Below are positions 44,461-57,283 of a DNA stretch of 64,000 nt, in pieces. Numbering within the stretch: position 1 is the stretch's first letter; the number at the start of each line of letters is the position of its first letter. A program made the position numbers and the translations under genes. Location of the stretch: NCBI GenBank assembly GCA_015680685.1, contig MNCI01022386.1, forward strand, positions 381,787-445,786, given 5' to 3'. This stretch comes from Gnetum montanum (lineage: Eukaryota; Streptophyta; Gnetopsida; Gnetales; Gnetaceae). A model generated the notes under the pieces. It had not been told where the DNA came from and ran no database searches. It saw nothing but the letters and a program-made list of their open reading frames with translations.

Positions 44461-44829
44461 CTTATGTAATTAGAATTCTTTGAGATTAGTTGTAGTTAGA
44501 GAATTTTCAAATTTCTTTGGTAAATGGCTTATGAGAAATTGATATGTGCAAAAATGAGAAACTCACATGTGTTATGAAAGGAAAATATTTCTCAAGACCC
44601 ACATAACCAAAAGACCATATACCTAGTTGTAAGAGCTCATTACTACAAGCATGTGAACATGTATTATGAGCATGCATATATCATCATGCACAGTGTGAAA
44701 AATTCTAACTATTTTTTCCATTGCTTATTACTAACCACTAGAGTCCTTAAGGCTTTTTAGAATGTGAGAGAAGTGGAAAATGGAATCAGTGCTTTAAGTC
44801 AAACAATTTAATCACCAAGAGAAAACATT

Positions 44830-45925
44830 TGTTAAATTGACAATAATCAAGTTCTAAATGACATTAATAAATGTCCAAATTTAGGTGGCTTCACTTTTGT
44901 AGGACTTCAAGGTAACTTCGATATTAATTTTCTTTTTTATAGCCTAGAGAATGTTTGTAACATCAAATTTTTTGAAAAGATAAAGAAATAATTGGATCTT
45001 GTCATCTCCCTTTATACTTCTTGTTATTAATAGATGCAATTCACATTAGATATTCTATGAGGTAAAAGAACTTTAGAATAACTACAAAAATGAAAGAAAT
45101 GATAATGAAAGATCCTAAATATTTTTGACATTTATTTTAAAGCTATAGAAGGACCTACTATGCTTTCTTTATCAAAGATATTAAAATTTTTTAACAAGCT
45201 TCTTTCATAGTAATGACAGAATAAAATATTTTTATAATAATGGTAATACATCATTCATTTTTTTGATAACATAATGCAATGTATAAAAAAAACTAGCATC
45301 CATAAAAACCATTGATGTAAATAACTTATAAGAATAAATGGTTGAACGGGGAGGGAAATTAGTATAGAATACCATATAAAAAACTTAAATTTGATTGTGC
45401 ATTTGGGATTAGAAAAGAAGTAGTGCATTAATAAAGCAATTCTACTCTTTAAAAAGCAAGACAAAAAGGATCTAAATAATTATGAATTGATTACAATCAA
45501 TAATATTTTTTCCAAGCTTTTAGACATTATTCTAGGATCTATGCTTGGAATATGGACAAGAAAAAGTCATATATGTGTAATTTTCCAAACAAGATTTAGG
45601 CGGTAACATTCTACTATAGATCATTTTATCACTTTAAAATATTTTATTAACAAAGAATGAATTTCATATAAAAATTTTGTATTTACTTTGTAGATTTTTC
45701 TAAGGCTTATAATTCTATCATTTAAAGCAAATTATCAAGATTCTTGGAAAATTTAGAAGTTCCTAGCATACTATTATCTACTATGCAAAAACTTTATAAA
45801 GAAATATACATTTTGCTTACAAATGAGGAAGAAAGAATTTTATTTAATAGTTTTGTTGGTGTTAAACAAAGATTTCCTCTTTCTATTACTTTATTTGGAT
45901 TTTTTGTTAATAAACTTAAAGAGTA
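44830..45925 (+). pseudogene. LINE ORF2 fragment, copy 3 (endonuclease end to RT)
   Basis: On plus: an endonuclease end with FTFVGLQGNFDINFLFYS (about 44893-44945), a degraded linker, then RT blocks NNYELITINNIFSKLLD (45475-45525) and CIYFVDFSKAYNSII (motif A, about 45682-45724), and an open stretch 45744-45925 with LYKEIYILLTNEEE and FPLSITLFGFFVNKLKE. It stops before the YADD box. It is a relative of copies 1 and 2 in opposite orientation, head to head with copy 2. Confidence 0.75.
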
Positions 45926-46470
45926 GATGATAAGGGTCCTATTAGTTTTGGACCAATAAAATATATCATACAAATCACATTACAATCTAGTTGTAAGTTT
46001 TAAGGATGATGTAGAGTGAATTACCAAGAACACTTGTGTATATTGTTGCATTCAATAAATATGAAAGATATTATAATACATATAATATAGATACAAACTC
46101 ATGTTGTCACAATGTGAAGTTGAGAGAATATTTATAATTTTATGTTTTATACTTTTTATGGATTTTATGAATGTAAGAATAAAACAAAGATAAAAACGCA
46201 TGCATTGCAATCCCACACAAGGACAAGGGAAATGCTCGTGTTGCAATCCCTCAAGAGATAGGTGCAACACCACACATACACATGCACATATGAAGTGCAA
46301 TAACATGGCTCTTAGTCACAACCTCGATGGCCTAACACTATGCCATATAGTTGTGACCTCCTTGGGTAAGGTTGAATCATTGTAGCTTATGAAAATGAGA
46401 AAATAAATAGTTTATGATTTTGATGTTTTATAATATTTTGGTATTTTAATTTTTAAGGCCTCAATGATGT
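45926..46470. other. Non-coding spacer between LINE copy 3 and element H
   Basis: AT-rich sequence with a moderately GC-rich patch (46195-46380) that contains TGCAATCCC twice. No coding or transposon signal is recognised. GATGT at 46466-46470 flanks the LTR of H. Confidence 0.5.
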
Positions 46471-46618
46471 TGATGAGTCCCCGATATCAAATACGTGATA
46501 TCAGATTGGCCAAGTGACATCGGTCACACAATGTTGGAACCTGTCTCGTTGTCTATAAATAAGGAACAGGGGCGCTTGGTTTTGCATAGTAATTTTTTAG
46601 TCCCTTAGCCAAACTCTT
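46471..46618 (+). repeat. 5' LTR of element H, part 1 (U3 and TATA box)
   Basis: Starts TGATGAGTCCCC. Cores: GATATC 46483, GATATC 46497, GACATC 46516 and AATGTT 46530, spaced 14, 19 and 14 bp. TATAAATA is at 46554-46561. The LTR is interrupted after CTCTT (46614-46618) by element I. Confidence 0.9.
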
Positions 46619-47414
46619 TGATGAGTGGTGAGGTATCCCTACACTCAACCATATGAATACAAGTGTCCACACATGATTCAGTCGAATTCCAAGGACTAAG
46701 TGCTTATGCGCTTTTGTGGAATAAGGACAGGTTAGTCAATCGTTATCTTCCCAAGCTTACTTGTATAGCATGATTGTATGGTTAAGTATACTTGAGGTAT
46801 ATGATTTTTATATATTTTTATGTTTTATGGCCTGGTGCTACAAAGGGATGAGAGAGATAACTAAGTAACTAATTTAATTAAACTACTAAACTATGCTTCA
46901 ACTAGTCCTAACACCAGCATCCTTTCTCACTTGTCGTACACATCCTAAACTAGTGCAACACTGCTAGGATTACCAAACACTAATCGTTACTGGGTTACCA
47001 AGCGTTACACACATGCTTGAAGTAATCGTACTGAGTGTGATTACTTATGAGAGTTATAGGGTGAGAGAGAAAACATTAATTAACTAAGAAAAGCATTAAA
47101 TAATTGCAATTAACATTAATTAATCTATTTTGGATGCTACAAGGTTTATCACAAAGTTTGTCTTTATTCCGTACCCAAGGTATGCTCAAGTACACAATGC
47201 TTGAATGAGGATCCTTTCACTTTATGACTCTTACTGCAAGCATGCAGAAATAATTCTAACTCTAAGAGGGAGAAAAGGCAAGAGTTCAGGTAATCTATTG
47301 CCAAACCAAGTGCGCCAGCCTCTTATTTATTGAAGATAAGATAGGCCCTGATATTGGATGCCCGATATCACTTGGGAGGCTCTGATATCGCGTACTCAAT
47401 ATCGTGGCTCATCA
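46619..47414 (-). repeat. 3' LTR of element I
   Basis: This 796-bp LTR starts TGATGAGCCACG on the minus strand right after TTGTGGGGGTA (polypurine tract, plus 47415-47425). U3 has four cores at 47350, 47364, 47384 and 47398 (14, 20 and 14 bp), two fewer than the 5' LTR. An AATAAATAAG stands at the TATA position (near 47333). Confidence 0.93.
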
Positions 47415-47425
47415 TACCCCCACAA

Positions 47426-49296
47426 TTGAATGAAAACTCATCCTCGAGTTCCTTACAAAATATTGGAAAGGTATGGGATTATTGACTGAATGAGAATTGG
47501 CAGTGATAGGAAATAACAGATTCAAAGTGCTTAGTGAACGGATCGACAAACATATTACAACATTGGTGTTCATGTTCTTTGTGGTGAAAACTGTACATAG
47601 ATGACATCCAAACCCTCATCTGATAGCTTGAAGAGAGAGAAAATTAAATAAGACATGTTGCTATCGATGTCATGATTGTTCCTTCTATTGTTTATCCATA
47701 GCCATGCAACCAAACTTGTTCCTTCCATAAACACTCTAGCTCTAGTCCATCCTAAGTGCTTCCTCCTATCCCAGTCCATTATTCATGTAATTTCCATCTA
47801 CACATACAACATGATCACGAATGAGCAAGGATAGGTAAGCCACAATGCAATTGATACCTTGCCTCAATATAAAGCACATTGGTTGAGCTGTGGTTATGGC
47901 AGAAACTAGGTTAGAGGTTTATCACTAATAACTACCCAAGGTGTAGGGGTGCTACAAGTAGTAGAATGGAAAACTTTGTGACAAGGCCACCATGACTAAG
48001 AGCAAACCTCCAGTAGCAATAGGGTGGAAAAGTATAGGGAACAAGAAAAATGGAAAAAATAATAACGATGTTGCCAATAAAATGGATGTCATGGATGGGG
48101 ATGAAATGAGAAATTGTTTATTCAAATAAATGTTTAAGGAGAAGAATTTAACAATTGCACTAGAAAGGAATGTCAGTGGGTCCTCCCCAAAGCAGGCTCA
48201 TACCTTTTATGCCCTCACAAACCCCCAAACCAAAGAGTTCGTAGGCTCTAGGGATGACATATGGAAACAATGGTTAAAGATTTACTCACAAGAACTTACC
48301 AAGGAAAAATAATGTATCAACCAAAATATAGACTAATCATAAAACCAGCAATGAGGTGGACAATGGGAAAAAATATGGAGAGTAGAAAATGGAATGGAAT
48401 CCCAAAAGTAAGGTTGTGTAAAGTTCCATGTGTATTTTATGGTTAAGGTAATTGAGTAGAACTCATTCCAAAGTCAGACTCAAACCAACCACATTCAGTG
48501 ACCTCGCATCAATACACTTGACCAATCCATCCTCTTGAAGCAACAAGAATGCTTTCCCAAAGAGTCACCACCATACCAAGGAGAGAAAGATAGAGAAGTA
48601 AGAAGTGAGAAAGGGCCTTAGTTAGAGGGAACCTTCAAGCATGGGTAACATGTCTTTCTAGTGCATAACTAGTGCTTGTAGCCCATATTTCATTATTATG
48701 TCTAAGGGGTGTGCTTTGAATTCTCACTAGTTTTTTTTTGTCATGTGAGAACCATACCATGCAAAAACTTATTTTTATTTACTCAACTTCCTGATATTTG
48801 ATCAATGGCAAAATGGAGGAAAACTCATGAAAAGCATCCAAGCACCCAAGAGAATAGCCAACACATGTGCATCAAATCCCCTTGAAGTCAAACCCTTTTC
48901 AACCATTGAATCCTTCCTCAATTTGAAGAATACCAAGCCACCAATTCATTAATAAGTTTACTTAGGAAAAGGGACAGTACAACTCCAAAGCCAAGAGAGA
49001 CCACAGAGTTGAATGGATGAATGGACAATGTGGACTCATGACATATTTTATCAAAAGAACCATATCTTAATATCAACATTGAAAATCAAAGGTAAAAACC
49101 AAACATTAGCAACCAACATCATTATGATACAATCCACCATCATTAGCACTTATTGTTAGATGAATAAAATTAAATCAAACAAAGAGATAGTAAAATTGTG
49201 ACAACGGTGTAAAACAAAACTAAGTAAATTTGAAAAATATGCAAAACAAAAATGTGTAAAACAAAAAATACAAAATGAACTGAGGGCTTTTAATGA
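47426..49296 (-). other. 3' internal non-coding region of element I
   Basis: It begins next to the polypurine tract with the conserved ACTCGAGGATGAGTTTTCAT (minus strand, about 47450-47431). A single CATGGTATGGTTCTCAC...CAAAGCACACC unit lies at about 48765-48705. Short ORFs occur on both strands but resemble nothing. No third ORF is seen. Confidence 0.65.
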
Positions 49297-52200
49297 TCAG
49301 CATTGGTGGCCGTCTCCCCCACGACTAAGGTGGTATGAGACAATCCAAAATAGGGAGCAAGGTTGTTCACCAATAGAGGTAGCATTGGTGCTAGCTGTCC
49401 TAGGCTTATGGAAAGGTTTGGTTTGTTGGATGTTGACCAATAGTTTCTTGTTCGGGCTCTTAGGTTTGTAAATCATCATGGTCCCTAAAGGAAAATTTGC
49501 ATGAATGATATAAGGTCCTTCCCACAGCATTTGAAATTTAGTTCGTTGTGGCACATGTGTGGGATTCTAGTAGAGAGCCTTATCTCCTAGTTGGTACTTA
49601 ACTTTTCTAATTTTCAGGTCATGACGTTGTTTATTAAAAGCCTTGTGCAATTCATTAGATGACAAGGTGACTAGTCGATTCTCATCTAGCAAGTTAAGGT
49701 TCATTAGTCGTTCTTTTTGTGCTAGATCAAGGTTAAGGTTGACATCACATGCTGTGGATAGTGTACGGAGTTTTGCTTGAATAGGGAGCATTGGAATTTT
49801 ACTGTACACTAACTCATAGGGAGAGTAGCCTATAGGGAGTTTCCATGTGGAGCGGTATGTACAAAGAGCATCATTCAGTTTGGTGCTCCAATCTCTCCTA
49901 TACTTGCTAATAGCTCTTGTCAGTATCTTTGTAATCTCCTTATTAGTGACCTTGGCTTAACCATTTTCTTAAGGGTGGTATGGTTTAGTCAATTTGTGCT
50001 CAACCCCTAAGTGTTGCATTAATTTTTGAAAAGTTGCACCTATGAAGTGTGTAACATTGTCTAAAATAAGTGCACGCGGCATGCAAAACCTATTTACAAC
50101 TTGTTGGTACACAAATCATGCAGTTGTAGATGATGTACAATCCTTAATGATGGCAAATTCTATCCATTTTATGAAGTAGTCAATGACAACAACGATGTAG
50201 GCTTTTCCATTGAACATTGGTGTAATAGGCCTCATAAAATCAATTCCCCAAATATTGAAGGGTTCTAAAGGTTGAATCCATTGTTGTAGACCCTCCATTC
50301 TAGCAGTCATTCCCCCATCACATTGACAATGCTCACAAGATTGGATGAAATGATGGGTGTCCTGGAATAATGAAGGCCAATAATATCTTGCAAATAAGGT
50401 TTTAATGGTTGTTCATCTCCCAGCGTAGTGACCCCCACAAGAACCCTCATGAGCATCTTGGAGAACTTGTAGTTGATTTATATTAGGAATGCACCATCGA
50501 ATCAAGCCATTGGGACATACTTTATAAAGTTTCCCATTGATCTCCATAAAATACTTGTTTCGGTGAAGAAACAGTTGTTTCTTTTTAATGTCTAATCCTT
50601 GTGATGTTTGTTGTGTAAGGAGATAGGTGAGAATACTACTATACCAATTTTTCTCCATGGTCAATTGATTAGTTACTACCCCTGCAAAGAGGAGTTCATC
50701 AAGGAAATGATCATAGAGTGGATATTCATCCTCTTTGTTGTCCCATCGCAACTGAGATAAATGATTAGCAACTACGTTCTCGGTGCCTTTACAATCAATC
50801 ATTGTAATATTGAACTCTTGTAAGATTACGAGCCATCATATGATGTGAGGGCTCACCGTTGGTTTATTCATTGGAACCTTATTGCACTATGATCCATGTG
50901 CACGAATACCTTATAGCCCAAGACATAGTGCCTAAATTTTTCTAGTACAAACACTACAGCCATTAATTCTTTCTCTATTGTGGTGTAGTTAAGTTATGCC
51001 CCAGCAATACTCCTACTTGCATAGTGGATGTAATAAGGACATTTTCGGTCATCTAACTATGTAAGTACAGCTCCTAAAGCATATTTGGATGCGTTAGTCA
51101 TTATGTGAAATGATCTAGACTAGTCAAGAGCTTGTAGAATGGGTGTTTCTATGAGCTTCTATTTTAAAGTTTGGAAAGCTAGTTTGCATTCCCTAGTCCA
51201 TTCGAAAGGTACATCCTTTTTCATTAGTTCAACCAATGGGTTTGCAACCTTTGAAAAGTTCTCAATATACCATTTGTAGTAGCCAGTGTTTCCAAGGAAT
51301 GATCGGATATCTTTTACAATTTCAAGTTGCCAAGTAATTCCTTGGATAACTTTGATCTTTTCAGGGTCTACCTTTATCCTTGTTTGCTAAATCTTAGGAG
51401 CTAATACGATGCCCTCTTAGACCATTAAATAGCTTTTTTCCAGTTGAGCCTTAAGTTGGTTTCTACACATTGTTTTAGTACTTGCTCTAACTAGTCCAAG
51501 GCTACTAGGTGGAAAAGTCGTCCATGAAGACCTCCACACTGTTTCCTATCTGCTACTAGAATATGCTTAGAACTAATCATTGAAATGTTGCAAGGGCATT
51601 TGCGCAAGCCAAATGACATCTTTTTGTATGAAAATTTTTCCTAAGGACTGGTGGTTGTAGTCTTGGCTTGGTCTTCTGGGGCTATTTAAATTTGGTTGTA
51701 CCCACTATACCCATCCAAAAAGCTATAGTAGCAATGCCTTGCAATGGTGTCTAAGACTTGGTCGACGAATGGAAACAAAAAGTGATCTTTGAATGTTACC
51801 ATATTCAGTAGCCTAAAATCTATGCACACCCTCCATTTACCACCCTTTCTGGTCACAATAACTAAGGGACTAACCCATTCACTATCAGCAATGGGGTATA
51901 TGAATCTAACTTTTAGAAACTATTCAATTTCTTTCTTAACCACTTGCTTAAGCTTTGGGTTAAGTCGCCTCTGTAGTTGTCGTCAAGGCTTCATGGAGGG
52001 ATCGGTGTAAATTCTGTGTTGGCATATCCTAGGATCTATTTCAGTTAATTTGGGATATGACCAAGCAAAGGATTTCAACCATTTGTTTATCACTTTCAGC
52101 AGTCTGTCTTTTTGTTGAGGAGGGAGCCTAGCGTTAATAATTACCAGTTTTCCATTCTTGAGAAACGTGTATTCCACACCGATGGACAATGGTTTTAACT

Positions 52201-53000
52201 CAAGGGGCTCCTACTTAAACTTATCAGGGATTACCAACTTCCCCTAGTTGATATTTTAAATGTCAAGACTTGGAAGTTGGTGATGGACTTGCTCTAATGT
52301 ATCTATGCTATCGATGTAAGTGCAAGTCAAAACCTTAGTTGGTTCCATGCATATAGTTGAACTTCTCTCTTGATTAGCATCAGCCATTAAGTGCCTTCTT
52401 GTCTTGTTGTTGCTGCATACAGGCATATTTGTATATTAGTCACTTGTGCACATTGATTGCATGCAGACAATGTTAAATGTTGCACAAACCATGACTTCTA
52501 CACGCAATTACACCCTATGTCACTATATGCAATGCATGGAACTTTCTTCTTCTCGATCTTTCCAAACGTATTTTCCTTTGATATTTCTAAGGAAAGATCA
52601 CAAATTCCTAGGTGCACATCAACTATGCTTAGCCATGCTCTTCCCATTATGATTGGGAAGTCCCCCTTACCATAGTTCACTTGAATCACTAGGAAGTTAG
52701 CTAGATACGACCATCCACAAACAATGGTGACAATGTCCTCCACTAGTCCTAATGGGATAGTGATGGACTGGTCGGCCAACTCTAAATGAATGTTACTCTT
52801 TTTTAATGGAGGTAGGTTCTAGGATTTGTACATTTCTTGCGAGATTAAGTTGACAGGAAAACCTAAATCCAAAAGAGCTTTGCATGGTTCATTCCCAGTG
52901 ATCTGTAGATATATAAGAGAACTTCCAGGATCAGAGAATTTCCTAGGAAGATGGCCAGCTTTTATCTAATCGGTGACAGCATGGGTTAACATGATCGTAT
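49297..53000 (-). pseudogene. Degenerate pol of element I
   Basis: Minus-strand order: protease with ALLDLGFPVNLIS (about 52895-52855; Asp-Ser-Gly changed to Asp-Leu-Gly) and an open stretch 52779-52498; RT (about 52000-51430) with VFMDDFST near 51545-51520; RNase H (about 51110-50830); an open linker 50802-50413 with the finger start GGHYAGR; integrase (50350-49570) with WGIDFMRPITPMF and a conserved C-terminal block (49809-49567) ending near 49297. Several stops, including TAG codons at 51122-51120 and 51059-51057 that recur in other copies. Confidence 0.9.
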
Positions 53001-55502
53001 GTGTTGAATGTGGCTGTTGGGTTGAAGGGAGATCTGAAGTTTCGATTGGTGATGAGGTGTTTGAAGAATTAGCCACTTGCGCTGTAAGGACTTGGTTGGA
53101 CTGTTGGTTCTAAAGAAAGGTCTCTTCTTTATGTGATTTTTTGGACCAACAGTAGGGTGAGAATTAACATTCCTTGTAGCGTTGCATTGCTGTGGCTGGA
53201 CAAGGAGCTCACCCTACATGGCTAGAGCAGGTGGTAATGGAGTTAAGGGTAGAAGAGATGCAACTAGATGAGAAGGATGGTATGTTTGTGAAACATCATC
53301 CCTAGGAGAAATAATCCTATAATACTTGTGTTTGGTAGTAAGGTTGAGGGGTGACGTGACCAGTAGAGTCATGTGGAGAAATTGGCTGTTGCACATAATA
53401 TCCATACAGGTCAGGTTGACGATAAGGATATTTTTGCAGTGGTGGTAGCATTCCCCATGATTATGGGGATATTGCTCAATTGGTTGTGGTGGAGTTCCAC
53501 TTGGATAATACATAAGGGTTGGTGGAACTATTTTTGGTTACCTTGGGGATAAGGTAACCTTCTGGTGTTTACCTTCAGGTCAATCGTGGGTTGAGTGCAT
53601 ACACTGCGAACTCCTACATATGTGATATTATAGGGAAACATCCCTTAGGATGGTTGTATTAGAATATCTTGCATCCACTATCATTGTCTATATCTGAATC
53701 CACAACCTCTTTGATGATGGAAACTTTGCCCTTACCCTTGTTGCATGCATATTCCACTTCTCTCTTTTTTCTCTTTTCCCGTCCACTACCTTGCTCTTTA
53801 GACTTCTCTACTATTTTGAGAACGGTTTGAAATCTATTATCTAGGGAGTCCCACATTTGGTCTACCTTTGTCGATACTTCTGATGCCAACTTTTGAATAG
53901 GCAAAGTTTTCCTATACACTATCTCTTCGAGTGCTGACTCTTCTTCATCCTCACAAAATTTTACTCCATTCTTTGGAAGGGAAGGATCTCTATTATATTC
54001 CTCTATACTCTCTCTTTTCCTTAGCTCACCTTCCTCTTTAGCAACTTTCTCCAATAATCTTTGTACTTAATGGATCCTAATAGCCTTCCTTGGGCATACA
54101 TCCCAAGGGTTCTTTGCATTTTATGCCTAAGCCGATCTACAAGATGGTGTAGTTGATCCCTCTACGAATAACCATGGCTAGGACAACAATGTAATAGTGC
54201 ATAATATCGGCCCATGGCAGCATCCAATGGTTCATGCCCTCCTTGTTTTCATTCTTGGATTTTCTTTTGTAGGTTATACACTCAGGAGTATGTTTGGTAC
54301 TTATTGTTGAACAATTCTAACATGGTACTGCACCTATGAATGGATTCTAGTTCTAAGGACCGGTACCAACTCTCTGCTTCCTTGACTAGTGTCCGTGGGA
54401 ATAACTTTAGCTTTTTCCATTCATTTTCTATGTTTTGTAAGGCACATGCATCATGGAATACTTGTAGATGATTTTAAGGATCAGCGTTGTATCCCCCTTC
54501 AAATCGTGGGATGTTGTTCATGTCTAATCTCTTGATCCTACTATCTTTTTTGTGCCTTATTGGGATTCTAATAGCCTTAGTTATGTCTAGCATACTTTGA
54601 GTAGCAAGTAGGGGTTCATCATGATCATCCCATATGTGGTGTCTATGATGCTTATGTTTTTCCCTACTCTCCCTTCTTCCATGCTGTGATTCTCTAGAGT
54701 TCCCTTGTCCCCTTTCCTGACTGTTTCGTCTATGACTCCCATTTCACCTACCCTTATGCTCATGGTCTTTTTCTTTGTGATTGCATCTAGATCCTAAAGG
54801 AGAGGGTGAAGAAGATGATGAAGGTGAAGAAGAAGGAGGATCGTCACCATGACGGTGCTTGCTACCTTCTCTTCGGTGGTCATGGCCTTGCTCGTAGTTA
54901 CAATCAGCATGTCCATATTTATCATGTGTGTGTGTTCCTTTTTCAGATCCTTTGTGTCCATTGGTATTAGAACCTAGGTTATGGATGGTTGAATGAAGGA
55001 TCTGATACACAACCCCTTGACCAAAGTCAACGGGAGAAACATCATTTTGTGGGAAACCTCCTAAGGTAGGTTCACCATCCTCATTTTCACTTATGACATA
55101 TGGGACATTCCAAGACAACTTCTCCTTCATGAATTCATGATGTCTCTCCTGTTGTAAGTCCCTTTGACATTGTGCCTCTATGGGTTGATACTCTCTTGAT
55201 TCATGATTATGCACAACATACTCTGCCTATAAGTGCTGCATACCAATTCATGTGAGATCATGAAGAAGCATACCTCGAACTGAGCGATTGGGAAGTAACA
55301 CTATGTTACCTTCTAAATTGTGCCAATGTAGTTGTTCATCCTGATGGAGGATAAAGGTAAATTTTGGTACATATTCATTGGGATGAACATATACCACATG
55401 GTACTGTTGAGGGACTGGTGGATTATCATGTGTACTACGTCTCCGATTATTCCCTATATCAGACCTAGGTGGTGAAACACTTTGGTACGAAGAAGGAGAC
55501 AT
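53001..55502 (-). pseudogene. Degenerate gag of element I
   Basis: The minus-strand reading starts at ATG 55502 (MSPSSYQSVSPPRSD) and stays open to 55248, including FTFILHQDEQLHWHNLEGN. A second open stretch (55214-54744) has a Gly/Asp segment, a His/Arg/Lys-rich basic region and a Ser/Pro run. The Retrotrans_gag-like domain is at about 54600-54080, then the charged block 54054-53659, in which the Cys/His motif is damaged (CKIF). A Tyr/Pro/Gln tail follows (53513-53214). It is the best preserved gag N-terminus in the window. Confidence 0.85.
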
Positions 55503-55617
55503 GATTATCTATTTAGTGTGCAATGTATTGTATTTTTTTTCTTGTAACCAACCCTAAGGGTTCATTCCAATGATGAGAAAGATATCCTAAGTTCTAATTA
55601 GCACACAATCAACAAAG

Positions 55618-55635
55618 TCCCTGGCAACGGCGCCA
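55618..55635 (-). other. tRNA-Asp primer-binding site, element I
   Basis: The minus strand reads TGGCGCCGTTGCCAGGGA, 17 of 18 identical to the tRNA-Asp complement, the best preserved PBS in the window. Confidence 0.95.
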
Positions 55636-55636
55636 A

Positions 55637-56470
55637 TGATAAGTGGTGAGGTATCCCTATGCTCAACCATACGAATACGAGCGTCGATGCATGATCCTGT
55701 CAAATTCCAAGGACTAAGTGCTTATGTGCTTTTGTGGAACAAGGATGGGTTAGTCAATCATTATATTCCCAAGCTTACTTGTATAGCACGATTGTATGGT
55801 TAAGTAAACTTGAGGTATATGATTTTTATATATTTTTATGTTTTATGGTCTAGTGCTACAAAGGGAGGAGAGAGATAACTAAGTAACTAATTTAATTAAA
55901 CTACTCAACTATTCTTTAACTAGTCCTAACACTAGCATCCGTTCTCACTTACCGTACACATCCTGAACCAGTGCAACACTGCTGGGATTACCAAACGCTA
56001 ATCATTATTGGGTTACCAAGCATTACACACATGCTCAAAGTAATCATACTTATGCTTACTTGTGAGAGTTATAGGGTGAGAGAGAGAACATTAATTAACT
56101 AAGGAAAGCATTAAATAACTAAAATTAACATTAATTAATCTATTCTAGATGCTACAAGGTTTATCACAAAGTTTTTCTTTATTTCTGTACACAAGGTGTG
56201 CTCAAGTATACAATGCTCGAATGAGGATCCATTCACTTTATGACTCTTACTACAAGCACACAGAAATAATTCTAACTCTAAGAGGAAGAAAAGGTAAGAG
56301 TTTGGGTAAGGAGCTAACTAATATATTGCCAAACCAAGTACGCCTACCTCTTCTTTATAGAAGCCAAGACATGCCCTAATATTAGATGCCTGATATCACT
56401 TGGGAGGCTCCGATATCACATACTCGATATCGTGGATGTGATATCATGTACGTGATATCGCAGCTCATCA
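55637..56470 (-). repeat. 5' LTR of element I
   Basis: This 834-bp LTR starts TGATGAGCTGCG and ends ACCACTTATCA on the minus strand. TATAAAGA at the TATA position is near 56359-56352. It is 38 bp longer than the 3' LTR, mainly because its U3 array has two more 14-bp units. Confidence 0.94.
56379..56459 (-). repeat. U3 palindrome array of element I, six cores
   Basis: AATATT 56379, then GATATC at 56392, 56412, 56426, 56440 and 56454; spacings 13, 20, 14, 14 and 14 bp. The 3' LTR has the 20-bp gap and its neighbours but lacks two of the 14-bp units, a 28-bp difference. Confidence 0.85.
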
Positions 56471-57147
56471 CTCTTATAGTTTTTCTCTTCTAGAGTTAGA
56501 ATTATTTCTGAGTGCCCATAGTAGCAGTCATAAAGTAAACAGATCTTTATTTGAGCATTGTGTACTTGAGCGCACCTTGTGTTCAAAAATAAAGACGAAC
56601 TTTGTGATAAACTTTGCAACATTTAGAATAGCTTAACTATTGCATTTAATGTTATTTATTATTATTTGATGCATTCATTAGTTAATCAATGTTATTTCTT
56701 TAGAATTATTAATTATCAAAGAATTAGCAGACTCAACACAACCACTTTGAGCATACGTGGAACAGTTGGTAACCCAGTAACGGCTAGTGTTTGATAATCC
56801 CGATAGTGTTATACTAGTTCAGGATGTGTCCGGAGAGTGGGAACAGATGTTGGTGATAGGATTCGATCAACACTAGAGTTGCAAAAACCCATTAGTCAAT
56901 TCAATATTTTCATTTCACACACTTAGGAGACTAAGATAGAAAATATAAAAAACATAAAAAATCATATACCTTGAGTTTACTTAACCATACAATTGTGCCT
57001 TACAAGTAACCTTGGGAAGACAACCATTGTATAACTCATCCTTGTTTTACATAGGTGCATAAGCACTTAATCCTTAGAGTTTGACTAGATCATGCCTGAA
57101 CACTCGTATTCGTATGGTTGGACGTAGGGGTACCTTGCCACTCATCA
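56471..57147 (+). repeat. 5' LTR of element H, part 2 (R/U5)
   Basis: Resumes the LTR after the second CTCTT copy (56471-56475). An AAATAAAGACG polyadenylation-like signal is near 56587. It ends TTGCCACTCATCA before the PBS. Joined length with part 1, less the duplicated 5 bp, is 820 bp. Confidence 0.9.
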
Positions 57148-57148
57148 T

Positions 57149-57166
57149 TGGTGCCATTGTCAGGGA
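57149..57166 (+). other. tRNA-Asp primer-binding site, element H
   Basis: TGGTGCCATTGTCAGGGA begins 1 nt after the LTR end; it has four transitions from the tRNA-Asp complement. Confidence 0.88.
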
Positions 57167-57283
57167 TTCTATTTTTTGTGCGCTAATTAGAACTTAGGAA
57201 ATCCTTCCATTGTTGGAATAAATCCTTAAGGACAACTATCCTACAATCACCAGAAAAGAGTACTGCACACTAAGTAATCAATC

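Larger units (their letters stand above)
46619..56470 (-). mobile_element. Element I: complete Athila-like retrotransposon with perfect 5-bp target duplication
   Basis: On the minus strand: 5' LTR (56470-55637), PBS, gag (55502-about 53000), pol (about 53000-49297), 3' non-coding region, polypurine tract and 3' LTR (47414-46619). Total 9852 bp. CTCTT flanks both sides (46614-46618 and 56471-56475), and the LTR of H reads through when I is removed. It has no third ORF. LTRs differ at roughly one base in ten by eye, so the insertion is old. Confidence 0.96.

Noticed and set aside
41196-45925. L1-style twin-priming inversion
   Set aside because: The inverted and direct parts overlap in content (both include endonuclease end and RT motif A), and neither reaches a poly-A tail. 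A single insertion event cannot account for that.
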